Shown here: positions 7,210-7,534 of the stretch, one piece after another
Layout: the number at the start of each line of letters is the position of its first letter
How positions within the stretch are numbered: the stretch's first letter is position 1
Assembly: GCA_002304945.1 (NCBI GenBank)
Contig: DBPQ01000023.1
Coordinates: 1-7,534, forward strand
DNA from: Actinomycetales bacterium UBA1416
GTDB lineage: Bacteria; Actinomycetota; Actinomycetes; Actinomycetales; Actinomycetaceae
Length of the DNA stretch: 7,534 bases
Direction: 5' to 3'
The notes under the pieces: model-generated
What the model saw: the letters and a program-made list of their open reading frames with translations, nothing else
What the model was told of the DNA's origin: nothing
The model's database searches: none
Translations under genes and position numbers: made by a program

Positions 7210-7257
7210 CCTTCCGCTCGTCCTGCGACCAGCCTAGGAGATGGCCGCGCGAGGCAA
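7210..7257 (-). promoter_or_regulatory. P450 ribosome binding site and weak promoter candidate
   Basis: Read on the - strand, GGAAGG (complement of 7210-7215) sits six bases before the P450 ATG and is a good ribosome site. Further up, TAGGCT (7231-7236) could be a -10 and TTGCCT (7252-7257) a -35, but the spacer is only 15 bases, so the promoter part is tentative. The implied 5' leader would be about 20 bases. Confidence 0.4.
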
Positions 7258-7292
7258 CGGGATTGCGGACCGCGGGGGACCCTCACCCGGGC

Positions 7293-7337
7293 CGGCACGA
7301 GACCTCGCCACAGTCACTGCGGCGAGGTCTCGTGCTG
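7293..7337. repeat. Palindromic element A, perfect 15-bp stem
   Basis: Arms at 7295-7309 and 7321-7335 are exact reverse complements (GCACGAGACCTCGCC and its complement). A G-T wobble and a C-G pair extend the stem outward to 7293 and 7337. Inside, after one A-C mismatch, CAGT and ACTG (7311-7314, 7316-7319) are again complementary, so almost the whole 45 bases is palindromic. No T tract follows on either strand, so it is not a standard rho-independent terminator. The core, CCTCGCCACAGT, six variable bases, GGCGAGG, recurs in element B. Confidence 0.9.
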
Positions 7338-7343
7338 AAGGTC

Positions 7344-7357
7344 AGGGGTCTGCCCCT
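7344..7357. repeat. Small hairpin between the two palindromic elements
   Basis: AGGGG (7344-7348) and CCCCT (7353-7357) form a five-base-pair stem with the loop TCTG. It is short enough to be chance in GC-rich DNA, but it lies midway between two larger related palindromes. CCTCGCCA at 7355-7362 partly repeats the start of their shared core. Confidence 0.45.
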
Positions 7358-7367
7358 CGCCATCAGG

Positions 7368-7404
7368 ATGCATCCTCGCCACAGTGTCCGTGGCGAGGAT
7401 GCGT
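7368..7404. repeat. Palindromic element B, perfect 13-bp stem related to element A
   Basis: Arms at 7370-7382 and 7390-7402 are exact reverse complements (GCATCCTCGCCAC and its complement) with a seven-base loop, AGTGTCC; one wobble and one A-T pair extend it to 7368-7404. It shares with element A the 12-base CCTCGCCACAGT (7374-7385 against 7303-7314) and GGCGAGG (7392-7398 against 7321-7327), with exactly six bases between the two blocks in both copies. The outer stem bases differ between copies but remain paired. An overlapping 10-base palindrome, GGATGCATCC (7366-7375), offers an alternative fold. No T tract follows. Confidence 0.9.
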
Positions 7405-7534
7405 GCAGGGCGCCCCCGGCACCGACGCACCGCGCCGGCCTCCACGCCCGTGACGTCCGCCCGTGGCATCGTCGATCGCCCACCTCGGCGGGTTGTCCAC
7501 AGGGCGCGCGTGGCGCTGCGGAATCCACACCCCC
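7405..7534. other. Right-hand end with no supported gene; one DnaA-box-like 9-mer
   Basis: Together with the palindromes this completes a 331-base gap after the P450 start. Short open frames exist on both strands, but none has a ribosome site, recognisable motif or plausible composition, and those reaching leftwards run through the palindromes. TTGTCCACA at 7493-7501 matches the GC-rich actinobacterial DnaA-box consensus, and a weaker AATCCACAC lies at 7522-7530. Two sites are too few for an origin. The edge could be the upstream region of a gene outside the window. Confidence 0.4.

Noticed and set aside
7295..7335. Element A as a standard rho-independent terminator
   Set aside because: There is no T tract after the stem on either strand, and no gene on either side ends into it; a non-canonical terminator remains possible.
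6211..7338. 375-codon open frame on the + strand opposite the P450
   Set aside because: The P450 on the other strand has all its diagnostic motifs; this frame has none and ends in the palindromic repeats.
7295..7402. The two palindromes as a CRISPR array
   Set aside because: Only two copies, each internally palindromic with divergent outer arms, and no cas genes or set of equal spacers.
7283..7528. 81-codon - strand open frame in the right-hand intergenic region
   Set aside because: It reads through both palindromes, has no ribosome site or recognisable motif, and its composition is that of chance GC-rich sequence.

Overview
The window looks like a piece of a GC-rich actinobacterial chromosome. 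By eye it is about 70% GC, codon third positions are nearly all G or C, and GTG starts are used. The LepA and HemW sequences resemble those of high-GC Gram-positives; a member of the Micrococcales is my guess, but no marker here settles the order.

Layout, left to right. (1) Positions 1-2981, + strand: a housekeeping pair. lepA (elongation factor 4, missing its 5' end) is followed by hemW (radical-SAM heme chaperone), whose GTG start overlaps the lepA stop by four bases. (2) 2986-3255, - strand: a small acylphosphatase gene, tail to tail with hemW and only four bases from it. (3) 3344-6059, + strand: two tandem paralogous transporters of the MelB-like GPH class (MFS_2), about two-thirds identical by eye. 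Each has its own similar promoter-like sequence and its own ribosome binding site. (4) 6052-7203, - strand: a bacterial cytochrome P450, convergent with the second transporter and overlapping it by eight bases. (5) 7204-7534: no convincing gene. It holds the P450 promoter region, two related perfect-stem palindromes 71 bases apart with a small hairpin between them, and a lone DnaA-box-like sequence near the edge.

How the parts may work together: lepA-hemW is a translation and heme-related core that in many actinobacteria continues into hrcA-dnaJ. Here the next genes are acylphosphatase, transporters and P450, so positions 2986-7534 look like an accessory stretch next to a conserved locus. The P450 and the two carriers could handle the same small molecule, but they are on opposite strands with separate promoters and no ferredoxin or reductase is present, so a shared pathway is only a guess. 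The points most worth checking are the paired palindromic elements upstream of the P450, the unusual I-helix of the P450, and the swapped cation-site residues shared by both transporters.
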